The notes under the pieces were generated by a model that saw nothing but the letters and a program-made list of their open reading frames with translations, was not told the origin of the DNA and ran no database searches. From the NCBI GenBank assembly GCA_032718565.1, contig JAVGVS010000821.1, forward strand, positions 24,586 to 88,585: a DNA stretch of 64,000 nucleotides, in the 5' to 3' direction. This stretch comes from Distichodus sexfasciatus (lineage: Eukaryota; Chordata; Actinopteri; Characiformes; Distichodontidae). Below, in pieces: positions 33,901-45,900 of the stretch. A program made the translations under genes and the position numbers. The stretch's first letter is position 1, and every line of letters begins with the position of its first letter.

Positions 33901-35720
33901 ACATTTCTGATACATTATAACACTACTGATATTGTTTGCATCATATTTTCACTAATAAACCTACTCTGTGTTTGCTCATTCTTAATACCATGTGGGAACT
34001 AACTATAGCTAATTATTCTAGAATTATAATCCAGGATTAAGAGCATTAACAGGCAACAAATGTGCACATACCTCCAGTTATCTGCATGTTGTTTGCATCA
34101 TATGGTGAGTTCACATCTGGAGGACATCCTAGATCACAGAGTATCAGTTCATTAGATAGTTATAAAGTTGATTAGATTGTGCATGTTACTTTACAATTTG
34201 AACGATACAGAACAGTATCACATAAAAGAAAAAGATTCAACACACTGGGTTTTTAGAAAAGAGGTAAATACCATATTATTATATAAGTACTCAGACATTT
34301 TTAATCGAGCCCAGGAAAAAAATCAGGAGTGTTTACCGGTACAAATCGCTGTGGAGAGCTTAAAGATGAACAAATTAAATGGGAAAATTGTTAGCATTTT
34401 CTCCCTTGGCCCGTTTGGGAGCATTTATTTTGGACCAATTACCCCCTTAAATCTGATTTATTTGGGTGTGTGTGTGAGCACAGTGAAAAAAATCGAGTTC
34501 AAATCAATCCAAGATCAGAATTCGAGCTCAGATCAACCCAAGACCAGCTGGAGCAGTCAATCCAGTTCCAACTGTAGAACTAAATGGAACCAGTAGAAAT
34601 CACAATTATGCAATGTTATATTGTGTGTAGTTGTGTATTAGAGTATCAACCTGGTACAATGTCTTAATGAAACCTGACAAGATTTTTTTTATATGAAGGT
34701 GTTTTTTAAAATAAAAGCAATTAATCGATTAATTAATTCATGTTTTGTGCATGTTGGTGTACAAGAAAAAAACTAACATCACAAACATAATGTTTATCAA
34801 TGTGTGCCCAGTTGTGTCTTATCAATAAGATACGATTCTGATTAATGGCATTCTCAAATTTTCCCAAGTGAGTCCCCTTACATTATCGATAATATGAATT
34901 AATTCTGTCCCAAGCAATGGCTCTGAAAACGCTCTAACATAATTTATTATATTTTATTAGATGGCTGTATATATGCATGTTTATTTTCACGATCAACCCT
35001 TTCATTTTCAATATGAATTAATTAAATTAGTATATGCAGTCTCGGTCCTCCACATAATCATCATCATACCTGGGTTAAAATATTGGTTGAAACGAAAACT
35101 CATTCCAACACTCTGCACTGCCACCACGGGATGCTAAAGGATAAAAACTTCAATTTGGAAACCAAAGTCGCACTGCATTAAGAGAATCTGATCAAGGCCT
35201 GTTCCAGTTGAAAAACACACCATTGTGAACGCTTGGAATAAGACTGTGTGCACTTCTGTCACTGTCGTGGCCATTTTGTCATAATATAGCTTTGTTACTT
35301 AACTTTTATATTACCAAACACAACACCATAAAGCCCAAAGGCCATTTTTTTCTGATTGGAAAAGGAATATCAATAATTACTGGATATCGCGAATACACCG
35401 ACCTTGTCGTTGTAATAATATTTGCCTAAAACTATTTGTAATCATGTTATTATGTTAATGATATTGTGACCTAATTTGTACGTATATCATGGACAAAATA
35501 TAATTCAACCTCAGTAAGCTAATTATTGAGTTTATAAAAGGATCCCAGTAAATATGAGCCTGTTCCACTAAACTAGGACAGTGTAAAAATGTGTACGTTA
35601 GTAGTTTCAGTTCGAGAATTTCTGGCACACTTTTAAATACACTCATTTTTAAAACATACCTGTTGGGAAATTGACATCCAGCTGATATTTCGTTTCGCTT
35701 TCCGTTGCATTTGTTTCCAT
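30970..35720 (-). CDS. Tandem unknown family, unit D: intact nine-exon gene, exon-encoded repeats
   Basis: The exons, 5' to 3', are 35,660-35,720, 34,072-34,128, 32,966-33,019, 32,778-32,828, 32,568-32,600, 32,382-32,432, 32,210-32,269, 31,549-31,614 and 30,970-31,349. They sum to 813 bases: 270 codons plus TAG. Every junction is phase 1 with AG acceptors and GT donors. Exon 1 reads METNATES...QLDVNFPT. Exons 2-8 encode related modules such as CPPDVNSPYDANNMQIT, PVMSSLYDGSHMQT, HPSDSFNVTNLQTLT, QPSESFDVTSMQTLT and LPAAMPLFDGTQMQS, roughly P-x-x-x-S-x-[YF]-[DN]-x-x-x-[ML]-Q. The last exon has a CCCNCH cluster, WSAYGFDPRS, a Lys-rich stretch and AETMLRAMLEVYDTKEPETKE. No signal peptide or membrane segment is seen. 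I do not recognise the family. Splicing is predicted, not shown. Confidence 0.75.
31395..31512. mobile_element. hAT-like fragment in a unit D intron
   Basis: AGCAACTAATGAATATAA...AATCATTAGTTGCAGCC forms a short inverted pair resembling the ends of hAT-like elements. It lies between exons 8 and 9 of unit D and does not disturb the splice sites. Confidence 0.4.
31951..32021 (-). tRNA. tRNA-Glu(CUC)-like pseudogene
   Basis: On the minus strand the sequence begins CCCTGATGGTCTAGTTGCTAG, has ACTCTCACC with anticodon CTC, and ends with a T-arm GATTCGATTCCCGG and TCAGGGAA. This is the tRNA-Glu layout. Against a functional gene are altered D/anticodon-arm bases (TAGTACT in place of the usual GGCGCT), a broken T-stem pair and a mismatch at the first acceptor pair. 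It lies in the intron between exons 7 and 8 of unit D on the same strand. It is likely a pseudogene or a SINE head. Confidence 0.5.
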
Positions 35721-35898
35721 TGGTTCTTTTGAGAGACAAAGGGGTATCAAAAACTCCACACTGGACAACATGCACGTTTTAAATGAACAATGACAACATC
35801 TATGATTTTTAATCAATGAGGCCAAGGATGCGAAGATAGGAAAAGTAAAGCAGGAGCATAACCCACGTCCTTGCGACGTCTAAACGTTGATAATTAAT

Positions 35899-35906
35899 AT
35901 TTGCAT
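35899..35906. promoter_or_regulatory. Octamer motif upstream of unit D
   Basis: ATTTGCAT is about 180 bases upstream of the unit D start and is conserved in place in units A and B. A CACGT.CTTGCGACGT block lies between it and exon 1 and is similar in B (ACGTGCTTGTGACGT). The region is the best candidate for the family promoter. Confidence 0.45.
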
Positions 35907-35907
35907 G

Positions 35908-36470
35908 TAACGGTCCAGAATTAATGTGCTCAATGTAGTAGTTGTGAATATAAAGTAATTAAACCCCCTAAAAGTCGCCTAGAGAACACGCAACCCGAAG
36001 GCAGCGTACGTCACAAATTCGTCATAAATTATAAAATGCTTCAAAATTGAGCCCCAAAATTAAACAATGCAGTTGAAATGTGTTTTTTTTTTCTTTTTAC
36101 CTTTATTCATTCTTTTTTAGCTAGATGTTGGTGTTGTGAAATGTGAGCCTTCGAGCAAACATCTATTAGTCTGTCTTCTTCATCTTCTTCTTGCTTGCTT
36201 CTCTTCATCGTTCTCCCTCTCTTTCTCTGGTTCTCTGCCAAGGTTTAGGTACTTTATTTTATCAAGAACATTTTCGTTATTCAGTTGTTGTTGTTTTTTT
36301 CCTGCATTTTACTGTTTAAGGCTCCAGTGAAACCTAATGACTAGCTGAGAAGGAACAAATCTCCACAAACTTTTCTGCAACTTTCTAGAGGCTATGAACA
36401 GGTTATGAAGACCACAGCTAAATAGTCCGACGCCTCTTATTTCAGTTTAACTCTACTGCTGTCACCATCG
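35908..36470. repeat. 5' flank of unit D
   Basis: It matches the blocks at 15,882-16,260 and 20,499-21,760, including AAATCTCCACAAA.CTTT and CTAGAGGCTATGAACA. The insertion of the about 415-bp repeats seen near unit B is absent here. No gene is supported; the frame at 36,136 is pyrimidine-rich sequence. Confidence 0.6.
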
Positions 36471-37090
36471 ATGAACGAAACCTTATATTCACCGGTTCAG
36501 ACTCGGGCTCTTCGTTCTTCGTTCTGCTTCGGCGTTTATTTTGTCTGGGATGCTCCAGCGCACTGGTAATGCTCCTTTCACAGACTGACAAAAATGAAGA
36601 ACGATTGCTCTCCAAGGGGGGTTGCTGGGGAGGGGGGCTGCGTTCACCACTTCAATTAGATTGTATTGAGTTTTATTAAATCTTCGCCAGGGCTGTCACT
36701 TCATTGCGGTTTTCTTCCGAGGATTACTCTTTATTTCGCTGTCAGAGCGGCGTCGCGGCAAATTCCCAGCGCTACGTCGTGCGGCGCTTCCTGCTAGCCG
36801 GGCTTAGGTCCCTCCGCTAATACCGCGGCTCCCTCCTGGAAGCCCAAGTGGTGCGTTCAACATCAAGAAGGTGGAAGACGGATACGTGTAGTCAGCAAGA
36901 GATGGAGACGTGGCAGACCTTTCTGGTTTTCTCTGTAAGGATTATATAAACAAATGTCTAGCAAAGCGAACAGTTGCAGCAGGTGGGAAAGGTTTTGCTC
37001 CATCAGACGTGCAAATAACTCCTTAATACGTGGATATTGAGCATTACATGTGCACTCGTTAATATTTAGCATTTTTCTACATAATACTGA
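36471..37090. other. Intergenic with a short CpG-rich patch
   Basis: Between about 36,700 and 36,860 CpG density rises sharply (GGCGTCGCGGCAAATTCCC, TACGTCGTGCGGCGC). This could be a promoter or an old repeat; no adjoining coding exon was recognised. Confidence 0.35.
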
Positions 37091-37094
37091 AGCC

Positions 37095-37415
37095 ACGACA
37101 CATTCAAAAGCCGCAAAGTTTCAACACAAATGCAAAAGCCACAGAATAAGGCAAACCCCACACCACGATTACAAAAGCCACAGAACGACTGCATAAGCCA
37201 CAACACAAATACCACAGGATGAACTCAAAAGCCATAGCAGCAATGCAAAAGCTACAAGACAAATGCAAAAACCACACCACAAATGCAAGGGCCCCAACAC
37301 GAGTGGAAAATTACACCACGAAAGCAAATGCCAGAACACGAAAGTAAAATACACAGTGGAACTGCAAAAGCTACAGCGCAAATGCAAAAGCCACAATGGA
37401 AGTGAGCACTTGTAG
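37095..37415. repeat. Degenerate about 20-bp tandem repeat
   Basis: The motif AAATGCAAAAGCCACAACAC, in variants, is repeated about 16 times. Open frames on the minus strand here are a by-product of the repeat. Confidence 0.7.
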
Positions 37416-37828
37416 CTTGAAAAGCAACTGTTTTAAAGCAGCTTCCCCGAACACCATAGCAAACAAAATACTTGTTTTGTAAAAAAGGGCAGAGAATAAG
37501 AGAAAGTCTACTTTTCCACAGCCCTAAATTCTGCAACAACCCCGCTCCATTAACAACACGGTGTCCAGCACGACAACCAAGGCTCCTCGACTGCTACATG
37601 CTAATTTGCCAAACGTGTTGGACTAAATGAGTCTAATCCATCAGCTGCTGTCAGGATCACCAGCACAAGGCCGGGTGGTGAGGGAAGAGGTGAGGTGGAA
37701 AACTGCAGCAACTCAAACAGACACAATTACCTCACTGTTAAAATATACGATCAATTAGTCATGATACTTTCATTTACTTCAACTTAAAGTAATAATTTAT
37801 AGAATATCAACTTGTGAGTTTTTAACAA

Positions 37829-37875
37829 TAATAATAATAATAATAATAATAATAATTATTATTATTATTATTATT

Positions 37876-37922
<47 letters not shown>
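37829..37922. repeat. (ATA)n-(ATT)n-(AAT)n inverted triplet microsatellite
   Basis: A run of AAT triplets changes to ATT triplets at about 37,855 and back to AAT at about 37,880. The first change makes the two halves self-complementary. Confidence 0.9.
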
Positions 37923-37924
<2 letters not shown>

Positions 37925-38445
37925 TGTACATAGTGCTTTAAAGAGCACTATGTAAGCTCTACTAAACTCTACACTCAGCCCCGAGAAAAACAAAGCTAAA
38001 CTAATTATTTTAAGTCTAGTTTTGGGTTTTTTGCTTGTGTTAGTGTTCCTTGAACTTTCTACATCACAGTTATATCTGATTTACTGTATCTGTAAGATGT
38101 TGTATATGAGATTATTACAGAATATATTGTTATTTCAATTTCGCAAAGCATAACGTTCCTGTATAGTATATTAACACATTCACTCCTAAACATAGACATG
38201 AAAATTAATTTAAAAAAATAAAAAAAAAACGCGTAAATTATTATTGGCGACGGGAGGAAGGAGGAGGGAGCGATGGGATTAATTTGGTGATAGAGTTGCA
38301 GGAAACAGAGTTTGTTTTTTTAAAAAAGGAATTGAAAGCCTAAGTTGGCTGTTATGCTGGAAGTGTTGGGCACAAATGATGTAAATTGAATACTTTTTGA
38401 TTACATTTTCCTTATTAAACGGAACCCAAAAATTAAGTAACGTTT

Positions 38446-38525
38446 ATGAGAGGAGGAGGAGAAAGACTGCCATCTAGAGGTGGGTCTGTGCAGTACAGGA
38501 TAAAGCCAATCAATGCAGTGGAAAC

Positions 38526-38605
<80 letters not shown>

Positions 38606-38809
38606 CATTGGCCTTTCTCTCACAAGCTGTCAATTTCTTCTCTCCCTGTTTCTCTCTCACACTCCCTCCTCCTCCACCTCAATTATTTTTCTCTCTCAGT
38701 GGCTTTTTTCTTACACTGCTTGATGGCGTTTCTCTTTCTCTCCATCCCTCTATCTTTCTCTCCTTTACTACACTGCTTGATGGCTTCTTTCTTTCTTTCT
38801 TTCTTTCTT

Positions 38810-38885
<76 letters not shown>

Positions 38886-39165
38886 CTCGCTGTTCAGCTT
38901 TGATGGTTATTTCTCTATCCTCTCTCTCACACACACATTACCTTCTCTCTGAGTCTCTATCTCTCTCCCAAGCGCTCCTCCAATGTGCTTTTCTTTTCCT
39001 CTCTATCCCTCTACTCTAGTTCTCTCACACAAACACCACACTGATGTCTTTTCTCTTTCACACTTTCTCACTCTCTCCATTTCTCTTTCTCATACACACT
39101 CGCTTGATGGCTTTTCTTTTTCTCTCACACAGAAACACACACACTGTTCGACTGTTTTCCAATCG
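38446..39165. repeat. CT/CA and CTAT microsatellite cluster with degenerate minisatellite
   Basis: (CT)n then (CA)n lies at 38,527-38,602, and (CTTT)n then (CTAT)n at 38,786-38,885. Around them a looser unit containing CACTGCTTGATGGC plus a CTCTTTCTC run recurs near 38,715, 38,770 and 39,095. The long Ser/Leu/Tyr frames over this region are not genes. Confidence 0.85.
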
Positions 39166-40639
39166 GCATTAATCTCACAGCCCAATGTTTTGCTTATCAA
39201 ACTTTAATATCATCATTAGCAATTTTAATCCCAAATACCTTTAATTATCAGGGTGTGATCATTTATTCATTAGACTAACACTGTCAGATCGTCACATTAC
39301 TCGCATTAAAAACTAAACACCTCCTTCAAAAACACAAAAGAGTTACAGGAATCTAACTTTTGGCAGGAACAGATAAAGTGTCACATGGGTTTTAAACTGA
39401 CATGAGTAAGTACAGATTTTATAACCGCATCCCGTCACAGGTTCAATGACGTTATTTCACACTTTCCCTGCTTACAAACGTATTTATTAGCATTTCATTT
39501 GAGAAGCGGATCAGGAAAGTGGGAAACAACGTGGAACCTCAGGGTAGAAGCACATTTCTAGTAAAGACATCAGAACTTTTAAGAATTCCAAAGATGCTCC
39601 TGTGGGCCTGAGACAAGTTGAACGACGTTAGATAAAAGATATTTGGCACATTCTGGTTTAATGGCTTTGAGAGGAACAAACAAAAAGCAGATTAATCTCA
39701 GTGGCCTTTACACCTTGATTAAAGAAGTTAAGAAGAGCTGAACATGAAATATGGCTAAAGTCCATCATAAACACTGTTTTACAGAAGTGAGGTCTAAATA
39801 ATAAAAACATCATTTAGAAAACAAACTGAACATCAGCACCCCAAACATAGATAAATATCTGGAACAAAGACAAACCTGCTTTCACTAACGATGAAAAACA
39901 AAGATGATGAAAAATACCTGCATTAACGTTAGAAAAACATCAACCTCCCAAAAACACAGTCAGAGAAAACGACCTCGCCCATGGAGTTAAAGGTAAGGGA
40001 TTTAAATGGGCATTTACTACAGAAATTAAATTTTGTTTTTTTATAGTTTTCTTTTTTTGTTAACTGTCAACAAATACAACATTTGAGAGGAAAATGAGAA
40101 TAATCTCATGATTCGACCGACAAAAAATTGACATTAGTTGGCAGAAATTAACGTCAATTAAATTGGAACTGAACATCTATAAAATAACAGGACACTTGGC
40201 TTTTTTTTAGGTGTGAGGAGAAATTTGAAGTCATTTCTTATATTCAACATTTATGTCGGTCAGCTAACGCCAATATTAAGCCAGATAATAATGTATAATT
40301 ACTTCCACACCTAATGAAGGGGAAACACTCCGAAAACGTACAAAACAATATCATCAAAACTGACTTGTGGGAAAGGAGTTGTTTTGGTCGTGAGAAGATT
40401 TAAACAGTAATTACTACAACTAGTGCCAACTTCCACCAGCTCCATTAACACAAGAAATACTTATGCTGTTTCTAAATCAAATATTAGAATCCAAGTCACA
40501 AAAACGATTTTTAGTAGTGAGGAGCTAATAGTGATTTAAAGGAAACACTAATTTCACCAGCTAGAGCCAATTTTCTCCAACACACAATACATCATGTCAA
40601 CAGCGAGCACTGGCATAAAGTTTAAGTGAGCGTTTATGG
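39166..40639. other. Intergenic, no gene seen
   Basis: No exon, RNA gene or element with clear ends was recognised. Confidence 0.4.
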
Positions 40640-40770
40640 AGGGAGTTGTTCCCGTGATCAAAAGGTCGATGGTTCAAGTCCCGGTGGCAACTTTACAAAC
40701 TTAAACCTGTGACCCTCTGATCATGGGGTCAACTCCCAAACCATTACGCTAACAACTGATCCATAGCTAG
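40640..40770. repeat. Head-to-head tRNA-derived SINE fragments
   Basis: AGTTGTTCCCGTGATCAAAA then GGTTCAAGTCCCGGT reads forward, and AACCTGTGACCCTCTGATCA then ACCATTACGCTAACAACTG reads in reverse. The two resemble heads of the same SINE family in opposite orientation. Confidence 0.55.
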
Positions 40771-41149
40771 AAATAGGCTTTGCTGAGAGTAAAATGTGTT
40801 AACTAATAATCCAGAAAGAAGCAGGTTTGTCTTTATATGGATGAATCACTTCTTATAAATATGATGTTTCGTGAATAAGGCGCTGGAAATAATTCATAAT
40901 TCATAATTGGTTTGTAGTTGGAACATTTAGACAGAACACACAACTTTTACACTGACGCAAACTTCCACATGTTAAGGGTTCGGTCTGAAGGCAACGGGTC
41001 TTTTTCTTGAAGACGCAAATCTGAGCCTTTATCCTTAATGATCGGGAAAAAAAAAATGGACAAGTTTTGCTCAAAAAAATGGTTTGAGGCTGATTTTTTA
41101 GTGTTGCCAAGATTTTTTGCTTACACACAATTGTTTTTCAGGCTTTTTA

Positions 41150-42480
41150 ATTTTTAAAGTGTGCACTAAATGATTTGCATGTGCATAAGTTTTTTTGGCG
41201 CATGTAAGAGATTATTTCACTTGTGCACAAGGTTTGTTTCATGAGCATGAGATTTCTTAGGGTGAGCATGAGATTTTTTCATGTTGGCACAAAATGTTTT
41301 TACTCACGCACGAGATGTTATCATGAATGCAAAAAAATGGTTTCACGTGCATGAGATGTTTTTGTCTGTGCATCAGATGATTTAAGGATTAGCCTTTCAG
41401 ATCAGAGGTTAAACATCTTCAAGAAACTAAAAAGAAGTCCAGTTTCCTTTAATTCAAGCCCTTAAGATTCTGGACGGCAAACTTCAACAAGGTCCAGTTT
41501 CTCTCCAGTCAGTGCTCATAACTAAACAAAGCAGAATAACACAAATAACACTTTCCTTTCTTTGCAGAAATTACTTCTACACTAAGAAATGTCAATTTTG
41601 CATCCTAAAAAACACAGTTGTTCAGAAGACAAGAAGACACATGTAAACATATGCTGACTATAAAGTGTCTCTAATTAAGAATATCTGGCTGTTTGTCCAA
41701 ATGACCAAATGCAAGTACAATTCTGGTCATTTCTGAGAGACAAAATGCCTCCGAAGACATTTGTAGCTTCCAAAATGCAAAGTTAACCCAAAAAAATTTG
41801 GGCGTCAATTTTTGCCAACATACCTCCTTTTTTCTTTTATTCTGAAAATAAAATAAAAAAGTCTGACATCAAATCAAAAATACCAGCAAACATCTCAAGT
41901 GTGCTTCATGAAGCGAGGTTTTGCAGAAAAAAAAAGATTATTTAAGCCAAAATGAGGATGAAAAGTATTTTTTGGCTCAAGTTACCAGACAAAATCTCAC
42001 TTTACAGAGAAATAGACACAAATTTCGCTTGCACTTGAGATATTTTCACGTGTGCAAGATGTTTTTGCTCTAATGAAAATGTTTTATTATGTGGATGAGC
42101 TGTTCACATGTGTGTGCAAGGCTGTTTTGGAATTGTGCATAATTTTTTGCATGCATGATTTTTTCTAGGTGTGCACTAAATGCTTTTGCAGGTGCTTTAA
42201 ATGTTTGTGCATGTGCAAGACATTTTGATGAGCCGAATTTTTGCACTTTTTACATAGGCATAAGGCTTTTTTTTGAGTATAAATAAATGCTTTCTCTTGG
42301 TACTGCTATGTTTTAACAGATGTAGAGATGTTTCCCCATGTTCATGGTATGTTTTGGGAATGTTTAAGCCTTGACACCAGATTTTTCATGTTTTTCACAA
42401 AATATTTCATTCAGTCACGTTTCATTGAATGCACAAAACCTCTTCATGTGCCACGAGATGTTTTAAGGTTTCCGGGTGTT
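41150..42480. repeat. Degenerate tandem repeat, two blocks
   Basis: The motif GTGCATGAGATGTTTTT.CA, in many variants, is repeated about every 25-35 bases at 41,150-41,390 and again at 42,020-42,480. The stretch between lacks it. It may be a decayed minisatellite. No gene is supported. Confidence 0.55.
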
Positions 42481-42982
42481 GTGCGCATAAAAACATCTTG
42501 AAGCGTAATGAAAGATCATGCATATGCAAACTTTCTTTTTTGTCGCCACTGGTTCCCTTTAGGGGCTCCTTAAATCCCAAAAATAAAACACACCGACAAT
42601 TAAAGCGCACGACCAAATAAATACAAAAACAAGAGAAAAACACCAAAAAAACGAAGAAACAAACACAAGCTAAATATAAGATGTAACAGTGCAGTCTCTA
42701 AGTGAGGCCCACAGAAAAGTGGAGGTAGGCCAGGGAAAATGGGGCGTTATATGAAAGGCAGGAGGCGTCAGAGGCGAGGCAGAGGAGGTCTGGATGGGAG
42801 GCGTGTCCCAGATGGTGATTGAAGCCGTGAGGAGTCTTTTAAAAGCTCGATGACAGAGTCGCTGTAGTCAGCAAAGCTGGCGCCTCGCAAAATTCCACAT
42901 TATGCTAATGAAGAGGCAGTCGAGGGGCTGCTGGATTCTGCAGCTCCTCCAACAGTTAGTGTGTCTGTGTGTGTGTATGTGC

Positions 42983-45900
42983 TTACAGTCGAGCGAGGAC
43001 AGGTTTCTGGGTGGGAATCTTACCCCCTGAGACGTGGAGAAAAATCAAAAGAAAACAAGTTGAGATTAGCAGAAGCGGCCTCACTGGCGCCACCTAGTGA
43101 GAAACTGGAGACTTCACCATAGGTGTATTGGCCTGGCATACACACCACGCGCACACACACGCACACACACGCATACGCACACGCACACACACACACTCGA
43201 CATTCACATAAAGACACATATACATATTTTTTAAAGGGTTAGCTGTTTTATAAGAAAACTGTTGCTAGTCAATGTTATGCTTAAGGTTAACGAATAACGT
43301 CCTAAAGACGCGCTAGTTCCCGTTAGCCGGTTTCACATAAAGACGCGCTAGTTCCCGTTAGCCGGTTTCACATAAAGACGCGCTAGTTCCCGTTAGCTGT
43401 TTTCACATAAAGACGCGCTAGTTCCCGTTAGCTGTTTTCACATAAATACGCGTTAGTTCCCGTTAGCCGGTTTCACATAAAGACGCGCTAGTTCCCGTTA
43501 GCCGGTTTCACACAAAGACGCGCTAGTTTGCGTTAGCCGGTTTCACATAAAGACGCGCTACTTCCCGTTAGCCGGTTTCACATAAAGACACGCTAGTTCC
43601 CGTTAGCCGGTTTCGCGTAAAGACTCACTAGTTCCCGTTAGCTGGTTTCACGTAAAGATGCGCTAGTTCGCGTTAGCTGGTTTCACATAAAGACGCGCTA
43701 GTTCCCGTTAGCTGGTTTCACATAAAGACGCGCTAGTTCCCATTAGCCGATTTCGCATAAAGACGCGTTAGTTCCCGTTACAGCATTAATGTGAGAGGAA
43801 GTGACATCACACTCACCCAGCGCGTCCTCCAGCGAGTTTACTGCAATCTTGTTGACCTTTAGAGTCACCTGATCAACACTGTGGAGGAAACACACAGCAG
43901 CACTCAGACAGCAGAAAACACTCCAGAACCTTCCAGCCAATCAGAGAACTTTCAAGAAACTAGGAATAAACTCTGGAGTGGTTTCTTACTTTTTGACTTT
44001 CCGCACCGTCTTCATTCGTGTCAGCGCGGCCAGCGCGTTCTTCTGCAGGTCCGAGGACAGAGCTTCATAACACCTGAGACGGCCTGCGGTGGCAATCAAT
44101 AGCGAGAGACGAGAGAGACATTAAAGGGAGAGTTTGAGCTCGAAACCTTTAATCACATTTGATATTACTGGAGACGCCAGAAAATAAGATGATAATTCCA
44201 ACAGTTAATGCAGACATAGTGACGCATGTCGCGTCATAACTATGGCTTAAATTAGGGATGCACTGATCGATCGGCCAGCGATCGGAATCGGCCGATTTTT
44301 GGCCTGATCACTCACACGTATTGCCGATTTCAAACCGATCTTGTGCATGCGCGTTACTTGAAGCACAGCCACGCGTGCATTCAGGCAGCGTTCACATGTA
44401 CGCTCAACGGAGACGTTTCTCATTCACTTTGAATGGGGTGACATCGTGCGGCGACGAAATGAATTTTGGGTGCGTGAGTATGGCGTCACATCAACACCAA
44501 AACTAGAGCGCGCAAAATGTTCGCAGGCATAAATTTCAAAGTCGCGCGCGCAAATGTGAAACTCGAGAGCACAAATTTGAGAATCGAGTGCACGGTTGTG
44601 ATAATATTGCATGCGAACTGTATTTTTCCTCTTGCGAATGTCTTTTCCTCTCGATGTGTTAAATGTTCTCCCGCATGAAGTAGATTACCGACGAGCGGCT
44701 TTTTCGCTTGAGTGAGATTTCTGCGCGCGCGGTTTGAAAGGGGTAACGGTTTTGGACTGTTACTTTTCAGACGTCGATTTACCAGAGTTGTTACATTTTA
44801 CATTTTATGAGTTACATTTTATTTATTTAAATTTGTAAAGAAAATTTGTTATGAAAATAAAGCATTATATTAAATAAAATTAGATTTTTTGCTGTAGAGC
44901 TGCCACTATTATATGTCACTATTATAAAAGTAACTAGTGAACAGGGAAAGTAACTACCGTGTTACATTAAAAAAAGTTGAAACCCATTTTTTTGTGTCGA
45001 TGTCGTCGACTATTCGCAGCAGCTCTAATTTTCTGGGAGAAAAAACGGTATCGGAAAAATCAGTATCGGCCGATCACACTTACAAAAAAATCGGTAATCG
45101 GAATCGGCCAAGAAAATTGCAATCGGTGCATCCCTAGCTTACATGAAAACGCCAAATGTGATTTCTCAAGTTTTGTGGCTGTTACATGAAAACCGTTACA
45201 TTTCTTCTTCTAGTTTTCCGGGGCTGTACCACGTGATCTACTTACGGCAAGACTAGAGGGCAAAAACTGTCTATGCGAACCAGGAGCGCTTTGTGTTCAT
45301 AACGTGCGAGTTAACCGAACCGTGTCGCGGACTTAAAGCGAACCAGACTGAGACCACCTCCCGATGTGGTCTCAGTTCGGTTTGCTTCAGAGGGGTCTGA
45401 GTTCGTTTGGCGTGTTCACATATGTGACTCTGCACGGCAGAACCAGTCGCTTGACGCAAATTCTCAAAATTGAGTTATTATGTTTTCATGAAAGCGCATA
45501 AATCAAGCTTCAAAACGATACCTATATGGAACGAATCTGGCGACATATGACTGAGATATCAACATTCAAAGGAGTCGGGTTTCTCCTGTCATGCCAAGCG
45601 AGAAACGCAGAAATCTGCCTTTGAAGTTGACTATCGCCGAAGCACTCACAGACGCTTGGTGCGGTCGCGGCTACGTTTGCATTTACGGTAGCCTACGCTG
45701 CATTCACAGCCACACGGATAGCCTACCTGCGTTAGGTTAACTGAACTCCGGAGACGAAGATGGATTCCGGAGAAATATCTTCACGCTAGTCAACCAGTGG
45801 ATTTAGCGTAAATATTGAAGTAGAGCGGTCAAAACAGAAACTTTTAACATTCTGCTGGAATTGAATTCCTCACCTCAAGAAAGTCACGTTTTTAGGATGG

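Noticed and set aside
36136..36330. 64-codon Leu/Ser-rich frame that resembles a signal peptide
   Set aside because: It arises from a CTTCTTCTTC/CTCTCTTTCTCT pyrimidine tract and has no exon structure or conserved continuation.
38446..39019. Two 168-codon plus-strand frames
   Set aside because: They consist of CT, CA and CTAT repeats with no protein-like composition.
43299..43790. Regular 35-bp repeats that could be mistaken for a CRISPR array
   Set aside because: The units are directly adjacent with no spacers, and they lie in an intron of a vertebrate gene.
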